Assembly (NCBI RefSeq): GCF_003859805.1
Contig: NZ_RQZG01000005.1
Location: forward strand, 122,104 to 186,103
DNA from: Arachnia propionica
GTDB lineage: Bacteria > Actinomycetota > Actinomycetes > Propionibacteriales > Propionibacteriaceae
Length of the DNA: 64,000 nucleotides
Direction of reading: 5' to 3'
Below are positions 27,703 to 36,321 of the stretch, one piece after another (position 1 is the first letter of the stretch; every line of letters begins with the position of its first letter). The translations under genes and the position numbers were made by a program. The notes below the pieces were generated by a model that was not told the origin of the DNA, ran no database searches, and worked only from the letters and a program-made list of their open reading frames with translations.

Positions 27703-28212
27703 TCAGGCGATGGGCGCGGTTCGACGATGGTGCCAGTGGCCCCACGACGACGCGACAACCAACGGGCCCCACAGCAGGATTGGTAGATAACACCAGACCA
27801 TGATGACCAGCGGCCATCCCGAGACAAGACCGGCGTCAGGCCGACTGCCTTGAGCGATGGCAGCCACCATCGAGATGTTGAAGATCCAGGTCACCGCTAC
27901 CCCACCCGCGGTGCCCAACACGAGGGGAAGGATCGGCGGAACCTGCCTCCCGAAGAGAGTGGTGCCCCACGGCCGCACCAACCCGACGGCAAGGTAGCCG
28001 GTCGCGAGTTGCATGACTGAGAGGCCAACGACGTAGGCGTAGCGGAGCGCCGGATCTCCTGCAAGCTCGAACTCGCGCAACTCGGCAGTCCCCGGGAGTA
28101 GCCCGATGATCATGAGCACCCGCCACAGCGCGGAGGGAATGACCGCAGCGAACGCACCGTAGGCGCACAGCCGGAGCCAACTCGGATATGGAGATGAATC
28201 CCCAGCAGACAT
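27703..28212 (-). CDS. Small membrane protein, unknown function
   Basis: 169 residues with four hydrophobic segments (about 12-35, 53-75, 85-110, 128-155). ATG 28212 is chosen because TACGAT lies 6 nt upstream in leaderless spacing and because the longer frame has no homology or ribosome site. Third codon positions are less GC-biased than in the helicase next door, so it may be a later arrival. No family recognised. Confidence 0.68.
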   Translation of the reverse strand: MSAGDSSPYPSWLRLCAYGAFAAVIPSALWRVLMIIGLLPGTAELREFELAGDPALRYAYVVGLSVMQLATGYLAVGLVRPWGTTLFGRQVPPILPLVLGTAGGVAVTWIFNISMVAAIAQGSRPDAGLVSGWPLVIMVWCYLPILLWGPLVVASSWGHWHHRRTAPIA

Positions 28213-28330
28213 GCTCCAATCGTAGGCGATGGTCGAGCGGAGGTTCAGGACGTGAATAACACCCTTGGGTGTGCTCTGGCGAAGCTGGGCTCTCACACCG
28301 GGTACGGAGCCAGAACCGCCGCGCACCCTC

Positions 28331-30862
28331 TCACCCGTCGAGACGGCTGAAGTCCAGGGTCCTCAGCACCAGCTCACCCGCCTCGTCGCACTCGTCCAGA
28401 TCGACGGTGGCCAGTATCGACCAGTCCCGGTTGCCCGCCGGGTCGTCGAGAATCTGGCGTACCTCCCACAGCCTCCCACCCCGACGGGTCTCCACGACGA
28501 AGAAGGCAGGTCCCCTGGCATCTGAGCCCACCCCGATGTCCTCGTGCTCGTCCCAGTAGTCAGCCAGGGCGTCATCCCAGCGCTGCCTGGTCATCGGGTC
28601 CCCGCTGGTCAGTGCGGCCAGCGCATCCACGTCGTCATCGGCGCACAGTTCCACGCGACGCCACATCGCGTTGCGCACCATCACCCTGAAGGCCCGCTCA
28701 TTACCGGTGACCGGACGGGCCGGGGCTGTCGTCTCGAGGCGCTGCTCGACGACCACCCCGGCCAGCTCGGCGAGCTCGTTCCACTCGTCCAGCAGCGAGG
28801 AGTCCACCAGCCGGGTGGAGGCCCCCAGCCAGTCGATCAGGTCGTTCAACTCCTCGGTGCGCAACGACTCGGGCACGGTCTGCCGAAGCGCCCGGTAGGC
28901 ATCGGTCAGGTAGCGCAGCAGCAAGCCCTCGGTGCGCTGCAGCTTGTAGTGGGCGACGTACTCGCCGAAGGTCATCCCCTGCAGGTACATGTCACGCACC
29001 ACCGACTTCGGGTTGACCGGGGTCTCTGCCAACCACGGGTGCAGGGCCGAGTACTCCAGGTGGGCCTGCTCCAGCAGCTCGGCCAACGGCTGCGGCCAGG
29101 TCACCTCCTCCAGCGCCTCCATCCGCTCCTCGTAGTCCCAGCCATCGGCCTTCATCTCGGCCACCGCCTCGCCCCGGGCCTTGAACTGCTGCGCCAGCAG
29201 CAACACCCTGGGGTCCTCCAGGGTGGATTCGATGACCGAGACCACATCCAGGGCGTACTCCGGGGAGGTGGGGTCCAAGGTGTCGATCACCGCCAGGGCG
29301 AAGGCCGACAGCGGCTGGTTCAAGGCGAAGTCCCGCTGCAGGTCGACGTTCAACTCGTGGCGTCGTCCACCCGGGGTGGGCTCGGCAAGCCGGGTCACCA
29401 CACCGGCCCGGAGCAGGGAACGGCCCAGCTGCACCGCGCGACGCAGCAGCGCCCGCCTGGTCTTGCCCTCCACCTTGGTGGAATCCACCAGCCGGGCCAC
29501 CGCGACGCTGGTCTCCTCGTCGCGCTGCAGCAGGTTGAGCAGCAGCGAATGACTGATCCGCATCCGGGCGTGCAACGACTCCGGGGTGGAATCCACCAGC
29601 TTGGTGAACGTCGCCTCCGTGTAGTTGACGAACCCCTCCGGCGGCTTCCTGCGCCTCACCGAGCGCAGCTTCTTCTCGTCCCCTGCGAACTTCGCCAGGA
29701 TGCGGGCGTTCTCCACCTCGTGCTCCGGGGCCTGGGCGACGACGTTGCCCAGGGTGTCGAACCCTGCCCGTCCGGCCCGACCCGCGATCTGGTGGAACTC
29801 ACGGCTGCGCAGCACCCGCGAGCGTCTCCCGTCGAACTTCGTCAACGCACTGAACAACACCGTGCGGATCGGGACGTTGATCCCCACCCCCAGGGTGTCG
29901 GTGCCGCAGATCACCGCCAGCAGGCCGCGCTGCGCCAGCTGCTCCACCAGCCGACGGTACCTCGGCAGCATCCCGGCGTGATGCACCCCGATCCCGCCGC
30001 GCAGCAGCTTGGCCAGGGTCTGCCCGAAGCCCCCGGCGAAGGGAAAACCCTGCAGCGCCTCCTTCAGCTCGGCGGGCACCGCGGCCGAGGCCTTGCGCAC
30101 CACGCCCTGGCTCAGCAGCGCCGTCGCCTGATCCACCGCCGCACCCTGGGTGGCGTGGACGATGTAGACCGGGGCCTGGTGGGTCTCCACGATCTCGGCG
30201 ATGGTTTCGTGGATCGGGGTGAGCGCCCACCGGTAGGTCAGGGGCACCGGCCGGCTGACCCCGCCGATGACCGCGGTCTCGCGTCCCGTCCGTCGTGTCA
30301 GGTCGGCCGCCAGCTCGGTGACATCGCCCAGGGTGGCCGACATGATGACGAACTGGGCCTGGGGCAGCTCCACGAGCGGTACCTGCCAGGCCCAGCCCCG
30401 TTCCGGTTCGGCCAGGAAGTGGAACTCATCCATCACGACCTGGGAGACCTCGGCCTCACGCCCCTCCCGGAGCGCCAGGTTGGCCAGGATCTCCGCGGTG
30501 CAGCAGATGATGGGAGCCTCCGGGTTGACCGAGGCATCCCCGGTCACCATGCCGACGTTGTCGGCACCGAAGGCATCGCACAGGGCGAAGAACTTCTCGT
30601 TCACCAAGGCCTTGATGGGGGCGGTGTAGTAGGTCCGTCCGCCCTCGGCGAAGGCCGCGAGGTGCGCCCCCAGGGCGATCAGTGACTTGCCCGACCCGGT
30701 CGGTGTGGTCACGATGGCGTGGTCCCCGGCCAGGATCGCCAACAGGGACTCCTCCTGGTGCGGGTACAGGGAGATCCCCTGCTCGGCGGTCCACGTGGTC
30801 AACGCGTCGAACAGGGCATCCGGGGTCGGCTCGGCAGGCATCAGGCTCGTCAGTCTCATCAT
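28331..30862 (-). CDS. DEAD/DEAH RNA helicase with C-terminal DUF3516
   Basis: 843 residues. The SF2 core has Walker A TPTGSGKS at about 53-60, motif II DEFHF, motif III MSATLG, and HQIAGRAGRAGFD as motif VI, the Ski2-like form. The C-terminal half (about residue 400 on) is the DUF3516 domain typical of actinobacterial helicases, with a YLQGMTFGEYVAHYKLQRTEG block. It probably acts in RNA processing or decay. Several Met codons cluster at the start (30862, 30859, 30841); the longest is used here with no clear ribosome site to decide. A strong hairpin stands just upstream. Confidence 0.9.
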   Translation of the reverse strand: MMRLTSLMPAEPTPDALFDALTTWTAEQGISLYPHQEESLLAILAGDHAIVTTPTGSGKSLIALGAHLAAFAEGGRTYYTAPIKALVNEKFFALCDAFGADNVGMVTGDASVNPEAPIICCTAEILANLALREGREAEVSQVVMDEFHFLAEPERGWAWQVPLVELPQAQFVIMSATLGDVTELAADLTRRTGRETAVIGGVSRPVPLTYRWALTPIHETIAEIVETHQAPVYIVHATQGAAVDQATALLSQGVVRKASAAVPAELKEALQGFPFAGGFGQTLAKLLRGGIGVHHAGMLPRYRRLVEQLAQRGLLAVICGTDTLGVGINVPIRTVLFSALTKFDGRRSRVLRSREFHQIAGRAGRAGFDTLGNVVAQAPEHEVENARILAKFAGDEKKLRSVRRRKPPEGFVNYTEATFTKLVDSTPESLHARMRISHSLLLNLLQRDEETSVAVARLVDSTKVEGKTRRALLRRAVQLGRSLLRAGVVTRLAEPTPGGRRHELNVDLQRDFALNQPLSAFALAVIDTLDPTSPEYALDVVSVIESTLEDPRVLLLAQQFKARGEAVAEMKADGWDYEERMEALEEVTWPQPLAELLEQAHLEYSALHPWLAETPVNPKSVVRDMYLQGMTFGEYVAHYKLQRTEGLLLRYLTDAYRALRQTVPESLRTEELNDLIDWLGASTRLVDSSLLDEWNELAELAGVVVEQRLETTAPARPVTGNERAFRVMVRNAMWRRVELCADDDVDALAALTSGDPMTRQRWDDALADYWDEHEDIGVGSDARGPAFFVVETRRGGRLWEVRQILDDPAGNRDWSILATVDLDECDEAGELVLRTLDFSRLDG

Positions 30863-30887
30863 CGCGCTCCCGATTCTCTCACCCCGA

Positions 30888-30931
30888 ACCGGGCGGTGGG
30901 TCCCGGCCGGAACCGGGACCCACCGCCCGGT
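30888..30931 (-). terminator. Strong terminator-like hairpin after the MFS pseudogene
   Basis: Perfect 19-bp inverted repeat: 30888-30906 and 30913-30931 with a 6-nt loop CCGGAA. It is placed after the end of the minus-strand MFS pseudogene and before the helicase gene, isolating the helicase from read-through. It has no T-run on either strand. Confidence 0.72.
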
Positions 30932-30941
30932 GCAGAACCGC

Positions 30942-31828
30942 TCAGATCTTCTCGAGGGCGACGTTGCGGGTCTCCTTCGCGAGGAGATAGATGATCCCGC
31001 CGACCACGAGCAGCACCGCGAACAGGAAGAACGCAGGTGGCACCGCGTCCCGGGTCACGTTCTGCTTGATGGCGTCACCACCGATCAGGGCACCCATGAG
31101 GAAGGGACCGATGATCTTCGCCGTGGCACCGATGCCGTAGCCGAGCCCGAGGCCGGTGGAACGGGCCTCGTCGTCCCGTCCCCGGGACTGCAGGAAGCGC
31201 GGGGACTCGGGCACCGTCCGCAGCCACAGCAGCAGCAGGATCGGGAGGGCACCGAGAGCGATCAGGCCGCGCCAGCCGATGGTCTCCCCGAACCACAGCT
31301 GGGCCTGGGCGCCGAGCAGCAGACCGATCGGGATGAACACCGAGGCCAGGCCGGCCAGCAACCCACGACGTCTCGCCGGGACGAATTCCTGCACGTACGG
31401 GATGGAGGTGATGTTCAGGCCACCCACCCCGGCCCCGACGATGACCCGGAGGATCGCCAGCATGATCCACCCCCGGTCGGGGGTCAGGAGGGTGAGTGCG
31501 GTGAAGACGGTGAACAGCACCACGCACCAGAAGAAGGAGGCACGTCGTCCGATGCGGTCCGCCAGGGCCCCCACAGGATCGCGCCCAGCACGGTCCCCGC
31601 CCCGGAGGCACCGAGGATCCAGGCGGCCTCGAAACCGGTGAGGTTCCACGGCTTGGTCAGCAGCGAGACGACGAAGCCGATGAGGAGCAAGTCGAAGAAC
31701 TCGGAGATGTTGGCCACGATGACCAGGGCGATGAGGTTCTTCTGATGTCCCGTCAGGGGGCGGGAGTCGATGAGTTCACTCGTCGTGGGACGAGGTGTGG
31801 ATGAAGTGGTCATGGTCGTCTCGCTCAT
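30942..31828 (-). pseudogene. MFS sugar/metabolite transporter, frameshifted and internally deleted
   Basis: Two frames together give an MFS carrier. The first (from ATG 31828) holds TM1-TM2 and ends in the wrong frame at a CCCCC run (31568-31572); adding one base there restores the signature loop G-A-L-A-D-R-I-G-R-R between TM2 and TM3. The second frame gives TM3 to TM6, stops at a VPESPRFLQSRGRDDEA loop, and then jumps near 31163 straight to a TM11-TM12 sequence (TGLGLGYGIGATAKIIGP). About 130-150 residues (TM7-TM10) are missing, so even a corrected product would have about 294 residues against the usual 430-450. The homopolymer shift could be a sequencing error; the deletion cannot. Confidence 0.82.
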
Positions 31829-32049
31829 CGGATGATGTCGGTGGTGGTGGGAATGGCGAGTTCCGACGGGGTGATGTGGGTCAGGTCACCGTGATGGGTC
31901 AGCGCGTACTTGGACACGCGCAGGCCGTAGCTGATGCCCTGACTGACATCCCCACCGAGGAAGCCGTGGAGTGTGGCGGCGACGAAGTGGGTGATGACCT
32001 TCTGGGTCTGTGGCGTGAGTGCGGTCGTGATGCCCGTCACGAAGGCCAC
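31825..32049 (-). pseudogene. Possible C-terminal remnant of a PfkB-type sugar kinase
   Basis: A 74-codon frame from GTG 32049, overlapping the MFS start as ATGA. From HFVAATLHGFLGG onward it resembles the C-terminal helix pair of PfkB-family carbohydrate kinases, but the GAGD anion-hole motif that should come just before is absent and the N-terminal 200 residues are missing. There is no ribosome site. It follows the hexose epimerase gene by 9 bp. Read together, the three genes look like epimerase, kinase and transporter of a decayed sugar operon. A small functional protein cannot be excluded. Confidence 0.42.
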
Positions 32050-32057
32050 ACGGGTGC

Positions 32058-32894
32058 TCAGTCATCGACCGTGATCCGCAGCCGGAGGGTGTGGCTCCCC
32101 CCGGCGGGCACGGTCACCGCCCGGTCCTGCACGTTGCCGACCTCGATGCACACCATCGACCGCCACTCGTCCGGGGCGAGGCCGGGGAAACGCAGCTCCG
32201 GACCCGGGTTCCACACCACCACACTCGCCCCGCCCTCCTGGGAGATCCGGACCCGACGCCCGCCGTCTGCCAGGGTGACGGGACCGTCGTGCCGGTAGAC
32301 CCGGTCCACATGGGCGCCGAGACGCAGTGGTTCGTGCTCCACAGCCAAGGTGGCATCCGTGGCGAAGTCGCGGAAGGGGGCACCTGCCAGGCCCTCGATC
32401 CGGCACTGTGTCACGTCGTCGACCCGCAGGTAGGTGTGCAGGGCCTGGTCGAGGATGACAGCGGACGTGGGGGAGGTGACGGTGAGCGTGATCTCGAGGG
32501 ATTCGCCGAACCGGGCCTCCAGCCGGTGGAGCAGGTCCGACGGGTAGCGGTCCGCGCCGGGCAGGTGGATCACCTCCTGCTGGGTGAGCTCCCACGCCAG
32601 GTGCCCCGGGCCCTGGTCGGTGAGCCGCCACGGCACCCAACGCACCAGACCGTGGCCGTGCGGAACGGTCACCTCGGCGCGACCGCTTCCGAACCACGGT
32701 GAACACACGGGCACGCCACCGTGGATCTCGTCGCCCACCCCGACCAGGGCGTCCCGACTGAGGAACAGCACCTCCTCACCGCCTCGTGGGGCCCAGGACA
32801 GGACCGTCGCCCCGTAGTCGAGGGCACTGCCCGTGGCGTCGTCGTCGGTGATGATGCGCAGTCCTGCCCGGCGCAGGTCCTCCTCGGTGGCCAT
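32058..32894 (-). CDS. D-hexose-6-phosphate mutarotase (aldose 1-epimerase family)
   Basis: 278 residues, galactose-mutarotase-like fold of the YeaD type, which interconverts anomers of glucose 6-phosphate and related sugars. Conserved pieces: HGGVPVCSPWFG near residue 56, HGLVRWVPW with the catalytic His region, and the C-terminal WNPGPELRFPGLAPDEWRSMVCIEVGN block holding the catalytic Glu. ATG 32894 lies 7 nt after a TAGGCT box. It is the only intact member of the locus that continues into the kinase remnant and MFS pseudogene. Confidence 0.87.
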   Translation of the reverse strand: MATEEDLRRAGLRIITDDDATGSALDYGATVLSWAPRGGEEVLFLSRDALVGVGDEIHGGVPVCSPWFGSGRAEVTVPHGHGLVRWVPWRLTDQGPGHLAWELTQQEVIHLPGADRYPSDLLHRLEARFGESLEITLTVTSPTSAVILDQALHTYLRVDDVTQCRIEGLAGAPFRDFATDATLAVEHEPLRLGAHVDRVYRHDGPVTLADGGRRVRISQEGGASVVVWNPGPELRFPGLAPDEWRSMVCIEVGNVQDRAVTVPAGGSHTLRLRITVDD

Positions 32895-32901
32895 GGGCAG
32901 G

Positions 32902-32917
32902 AGCCTATCCCTAGGAT
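32902..32917. promoter_or_regulatory. Back-to-back leaderless -10 boxes in a 30-bp divergent gap
   Basis: Minus strand TAGGCT (32907-32902) lies 7 nt before ATG 32894; plus strand TAGGAT (32912-32917) lies 7 nt before ATG 32925. Only 4 bp separate the boxes, so each -35 region must lie inside the opposite gene and polymerases would exclude each other. Confidence 0.6.
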
Positions 32918-32924
32918 GGCGGGC

Positions 32925-33422
32925 ATGGCCGTGACCATCCGTTCCGCCGTCCTCGACGACCTGCCCCGTATCGCCGAGATCTACAACGAGGCGGGGGTGG
33001 CCACCACCGCCTCGTACGATCTGGAACCGGTCACCGTCGAGGACCGGATCGCGTGGTTCGAGAGGCTCCGCAGTCAGGACTTCCCGGTGCTGGTGGTGGA
33101 GAGCGACGGTGTGGTCACCGGGTACGCCAGCTACGGCCCCTTCCGGGACAAGCAGGGCTACCTGCACACCGTCGAACACTCCGTGTACGTGGCCGACGGG
33201 CACCGCTCGGCCGGAGCGGGACGCATGCTTCTGGGGGCACTGCTCGACCACGCCCGTGGACGTGGGGTCCACGTCATGATCGGGGTGCTGGACGCGGACA
33301 ACGAGGCCTCCCGCGCCTTCCACGCCCGGATGGGTTTCCAGGAGTCCGGTGTGCTGCGCGAAGTGGGGCGGAAGTTCGGTCGTTGGCTCGACATCATCTT
33401 CGTCACCCACCACTTCCGTTAA
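32925..33422 (+). CDS. GNAT acetyltransferase (phosphinothricin acetyltransferase-like)
   Basis: 165 residues, closest in pattern to Pat/Bar and YncA-type enzymes: IYNEAGVATTASYD at residues 18-31, EHSVYVADGHRSAGAGRMLLG holding the acetyl-CoA loop, and the family ending around VLREVGRKFGRWLDI. It may acetylate methionine sulfone/sulfoximine or phosphinothricin-like compounds. Leaderless start as above. Its TAA stop forms part of the -10 box of the next gene. Confidence 0.88.
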   Translation: MAVTIRSAVLDDLPRIAEIYNEAGVATTASYDLEPVTVEDRIAWFERLRSQDFPVLVVESDGVVTGYASYGPFRDKQGYLHTVEHSVYVADGHRSAGAGRMLLGALLDHARGRGVHVMIGVLDADNEASRAFHARMGFQESGVLREVGRKFGRWLDIIFVTHHFR

Positions 33423-33432
33423 CATTCCACGC

Positions 33433-33927
33433 ATGGCCTATCACGCGGATGCCTCGGACACCGAGGGCAAGGAGATCCTGACCTGGGACGGGTTGGGGCG
33501 GGCGGCGGATGAACTGGCCCAGCAGGTGCACGGGTCGGGGTTCCGGCCCAGCGTCGTCATCGCCATCGCACGCGGCGGGATGATTCCTGCCGGGGTGCTG
33601 ACCTATCGGTTGGGCATCAAGCTCACCGATGCCATCAACGTCGAGTTCTACACCGATGTGGAGGAGACACTGCCGGACCCGGTGCTGCTCGCGCCCATGC
33701 TCGACACCGAGTCGATCGCTGGCAGGCAACTGCTCGTGGTTGATGACGTCGCCGACTCGGGCCGCACCCTGTCGCTGGTGGTCAAGCTGCTGCGTGGTTT
33801 CGGTGCCGACGTGCGCAGCGCGGTGCTCTACACGAAGCCCTCCACCATCGTCGAACCCGACTACTGCTGGAAACGAACCGACCAGTGGATCGTCTTCCCC
33901 TGGTCGGACAAACCCCCACTGACCTGA
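33433..33927 (+). CDS. Phosphoribosyltransferase (xanthine/hypoxanthine type)
   Basis: 164 residues. The PRPP-binding signature VVDDVADSGRT lies at about residues 99-109, and the N-terminal IARGGMIPAG loop fits the COG2236/Gpt-like group that joins a purine base to PRPP. The acceptor base is not certain. ATG 33433 is 7 nt after TAACAT (33420-33425), which overlaps the stop of the acetyltransferase gene, so it has its own leaderless promoter despite lying only 10 bp downstream. Fits the salvage theme of the window. Confidence 0.86.
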   Translation: MAYHADASDTEGKEILTWDGLGRAADELAQQVHGSGFRPSVVIAIARGGMIPAGVLTYRLGIKLTDAINVEFYTDVEETLPDPVLLAPMLDTESIAGRQLLVVDDVADSGRTLSLVVKLLRGFGADVRSAVLYTKPSTIVEPDYCWKRTDQWIVFPWSDKPPLT

Positions 33928-33940
33928 AGGGAGGAACGGC

Positions 33941-34138
33941 ATGGCCGAGATCCGAACCCATGACCCTGACGGCGGATCCGAGATCCGGCGCCTCGTGATG
34001 GAGGCGCTCGGCGAGGACATCCGTCCCGTCCAGCCGGGCAGCACTCCTGAGGTGGTGACCGAGGAGCCGGAGGTGATCGTGGATCCGGCAACCCTCACCC
34101 CGTTCGACGGGCCCACCATCAGCATCACCGATTTCTGA
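33941..34138 (+). CDS. Small acidic protein, unknown function
   Basis: 65 residues, no membrane segment, rich in Asp, Glu, Pro and Thr. AGGGAGG stands at the right distance before ATG 33941, and the reading frame shows GC-rich third positions, so I believe it is translated. It lies 13 bp after the phosphoribosyltransferase gene and is probably in its transcript. No family recognised. Confidence 0.62.
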   Translation: MAEIRTHDPDGGSEIRRLVMEALGEDIRPVQPGSTPEVVTEEPEVIVDPATLTPFDGPTISITDF

Positions 34139-34152
34139 CCTGACCCCACCGG

Positions 34153-34170
34153 AGTGTTTGCGCTAACACT
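34153..34170. promoter_or_regulatory. LacI-family operator-like palindrome before transketolase
   Basis: AGTGTTTGCGCTAACACT is palindromic except at the inner flank; its core TGTT-x-GCGC-x-AACA has the central CG typical of LacI-family sites. It overlaps where the -35 element should be for a -10 box TAACCT at 34175-34180, so binding would repress transketolase. Confidence 0.45.
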
Positions 34171-34226
34171 CAGGTAACCTGTCCCCGGGCGCAGCAGCCC
34201 AACACCGGTACTCATTAGGAAGAGAC

Positions 34227-36281
34227 ATGACCCTCGACTGGACCGAACTGGACGCCCGAGCGGTTGACACCGCCCGCATCCTTGCCGCCGACGCCGTGGA
34301 GAAGGTGGGCAACGGCCACCCCGGCACCCCGATCTCCCTGGCCCCCGTGGCCTATCTGCTCTACCAGAAGGTCATGAACCTCGACGTGACCGACGACACC
34401 TGGATCGGCAGGGACCGATTCGTGCTGTCGGTCGGGCACGCCTCCTTGACCCAGTACTGCCAGCTCTACCTGGCGGGCTGCGACCTCGAGCTGGACGACC
34501 TGAAGTCGCTGCGCACCTGGGGTTCCAAGTGCGCGGGTCACCCCGAGTACGGGCACACCAGGTTCGTCGAGTGCACCACCGGGCCGCTCGGGGCCGGGAT
34601 CAGCAACGCCGTCGGCATGGCGATGGCGGCCCGTCGTGAGCGCGGTCTGTTCGACCCCGACGCGCCACGGGGGGAATCGATCTTCGACCACTTCGTCTAC
34701 TGCATCGTCGGTGACGGCTGCCTGCAGGAAGGGGTGGCCTCGGAGGCCGCGTCACTGGCCGCCACCCAGAACCTCGGGAACCTCATCGTCATCTACGACG
34801 CCAACCGCATCACCATCGAGGGTGACATCAACATCTCCTTCACCGAGGACGTGCTGGCCCGCCACGCGGCCTACGGCTGGCACACCCAGGAGGTCGACTG
34901 GACCAACGGTGGCAGCGAGTACGTGGAGGACCTCGACGCGCTGTCACAGGCCATCGAGAAGGCCAAGCAGGTCACCGACCGCCCGTCGATCATCAAGCTG
35001 AACACGATCATCGGGTGGCCGCTGCCGAACAAGGCCGGCTCCCACGACGTCCACGGCAACAAGATCGGTGCCGACGAGATCGCCCAGCTCAAGGAGAGGC
35101 TCGGCTTCGACCCGGAGCCCTTCGCCATCGACCTGGACCTCGTCGAGAAGACCCGGGCCAACGCCGCCTCCCGAGGCAAGGCCGCCCGCGAGGCATGGGA
35201 CGAGAGGTACCAGGCCTGGCGTGCGGCGAATCCGCAGCGTGCGGCTCTCCTCGACCGGGCCCGTGCCCGCAGGTTGCCCGAGGACCTCACCCTGCCCGTC
35301 TTCGACGAGGGGAAGATGTCCACCCGCAAGGCCTCCGGGGAGGTGCTGGCCGCCCTGGCCCCGCAGCTGCCCGAGCTGTGGGGCGGGTCCGCCGATCTCG
35401 CCGGTTCCAACAACACGACGATGAAGGGACAGCCGAGCTTCCTGCCGGAGAACCGACAGACCCACGACTGGTCGGGCAACGAGTACGGCCGCACCCTCCA
35501 CTTCGGGATCCGTGAGCACGCGATGGGTGGGATCGTCAATGGGATCAACCTGTCCGGACTGACCCGTGCCTACTGCGGCACCTTCCTGGTGTTCGCCGAC
35601 TACATGCGGCCACCGGCCCGACTCGCCGCCCTGATGGGGGTGCCGTCGATCTTCGTGTGGACCCACGACTCGATCGGCGTCGGGGAGGATGGCCCCACCC
35701 ATCAGCCCATCGAGCACCTGGCCTCACTGCGAGCCATCCCGAACTTCGACGTGGTGCGCCCGGCCGATGCCAACGAGACCGCCGTCGCGTGGGGCGAGAT
35801 CCTGCGCCGCACCGATCATCCGGCTGCCATCATCCTGTCCCGTCAGGACCTGCGCACGGTGGCCCGCGGCGCTGAGTTCGCCCTGGCCGACGGGGTGGCC
35901 TCCGGTGCCTACATCCTCAAGGAGGCCTCCGAGAGCCCTCGGCTCATCCTCATCGCCTCCGGCTCGGAGGTGGCACTGGCCATCGACGCAGCGGCGAGGC
36001 TGGAGTCCGAAGGAGTCCCGACACGAGTGGTCTCCATGCCCTGTCAGGAATGGTTCGACCAGCAGGACGAGGAGTACCGGGAGCAGGTGCTGCCCGCCGC
36101 GGTGACGGCCCGGGTCTCCATCGAGGCCGGCATCGCGATGGGCTGGGCGAAGTACGTCGGTGCCAAGGGGGCCTCGGTCAGCATCGAGCACTTCGGGGCC
36201 TCGGCGTCGGGTGCGCGCTGCTTCGAGGAGTTCGGCTTCACCGTCGACAACGTCGTGAAGGTGGCACGCGGCGTGCTGTGA
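34227..36281 (+). CDS. tkt: Transketolase
   Basis: 684 residues, full length. Thiamine diphosphate site GDGCLQEGVASEA near residue 166 with the family's GDG and a downstream Asn; N-terminal GHPGTPISLAPVAY; pyrimidine-domain block DSIGVGEDGPTHQP near 480; and FGASASG in the C-terminal domain. It moves two-carbon units between pentose, tetrose and heptose phosphates. ATG 34227 follows AGGAAGAG. A LacI-type dyad lies upstream, suggesting control by carbon source. Confidence 0.96.
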   Translation: MTLDWTELDARAVDTARILAADAVEKVGNGHPGTPISLAPVAYLLYQKVMNLDVTDDTWIGRDRFVLSVGHASLTQYCQLYLAGCDLELDDLKSLRTWGSKCAGHPEYGHTRFVECTTGPLGAGISNAVGMAMAARRERGLFDPDAPRGESIFDHFVYCIVGDGCLQEGVASEAASLAATQNLGNLIVIYDANRITIEGDINISFTEDVLARHAAYGWHTQEVDWTNGGSEYVEDLDALSQAIEKAKQVTDRPSIIKLNTIIGWPLPNKAGSHDVHGNKIGADEIAQLKERLGFDPEPFAIDLDLVEKTRANAASRGKAAREAWDERYQAWRAANPQRAALLDRARARRLPEDLTLPVFDEGKMSTRKASGEVLAALAPQLPELWGGSADLAGSNNTTMKGQPSFLPENRQTHDWSGNEYGRTLHFGIREHAMGGIVNGINLSGLTRAYCGTFLVFADYMRPPARLAALMGVPSIFVWTHDSIGVGEDGPTHQPIEHLASLRAIPNFDVVRPADANETAVAWGEILRRTDHPAAIILSRQDLRTVARGAEFALADGVASGAYILKEASESPRLILIASGSEVALAIDAAARLESEGVPTRVVSMPCQEWFDQQDEEYREQVLPAAVTARVSIEAGIAMGWAKYVGAKGASVSIEHFGASASGARCFEEFGFTVDNVVKVARGVL

Positions 36282-36321
36282 CATCGTCCGGGGCGGTCCG
36301 ACTGCTGGGTAGTGTGGGGGC

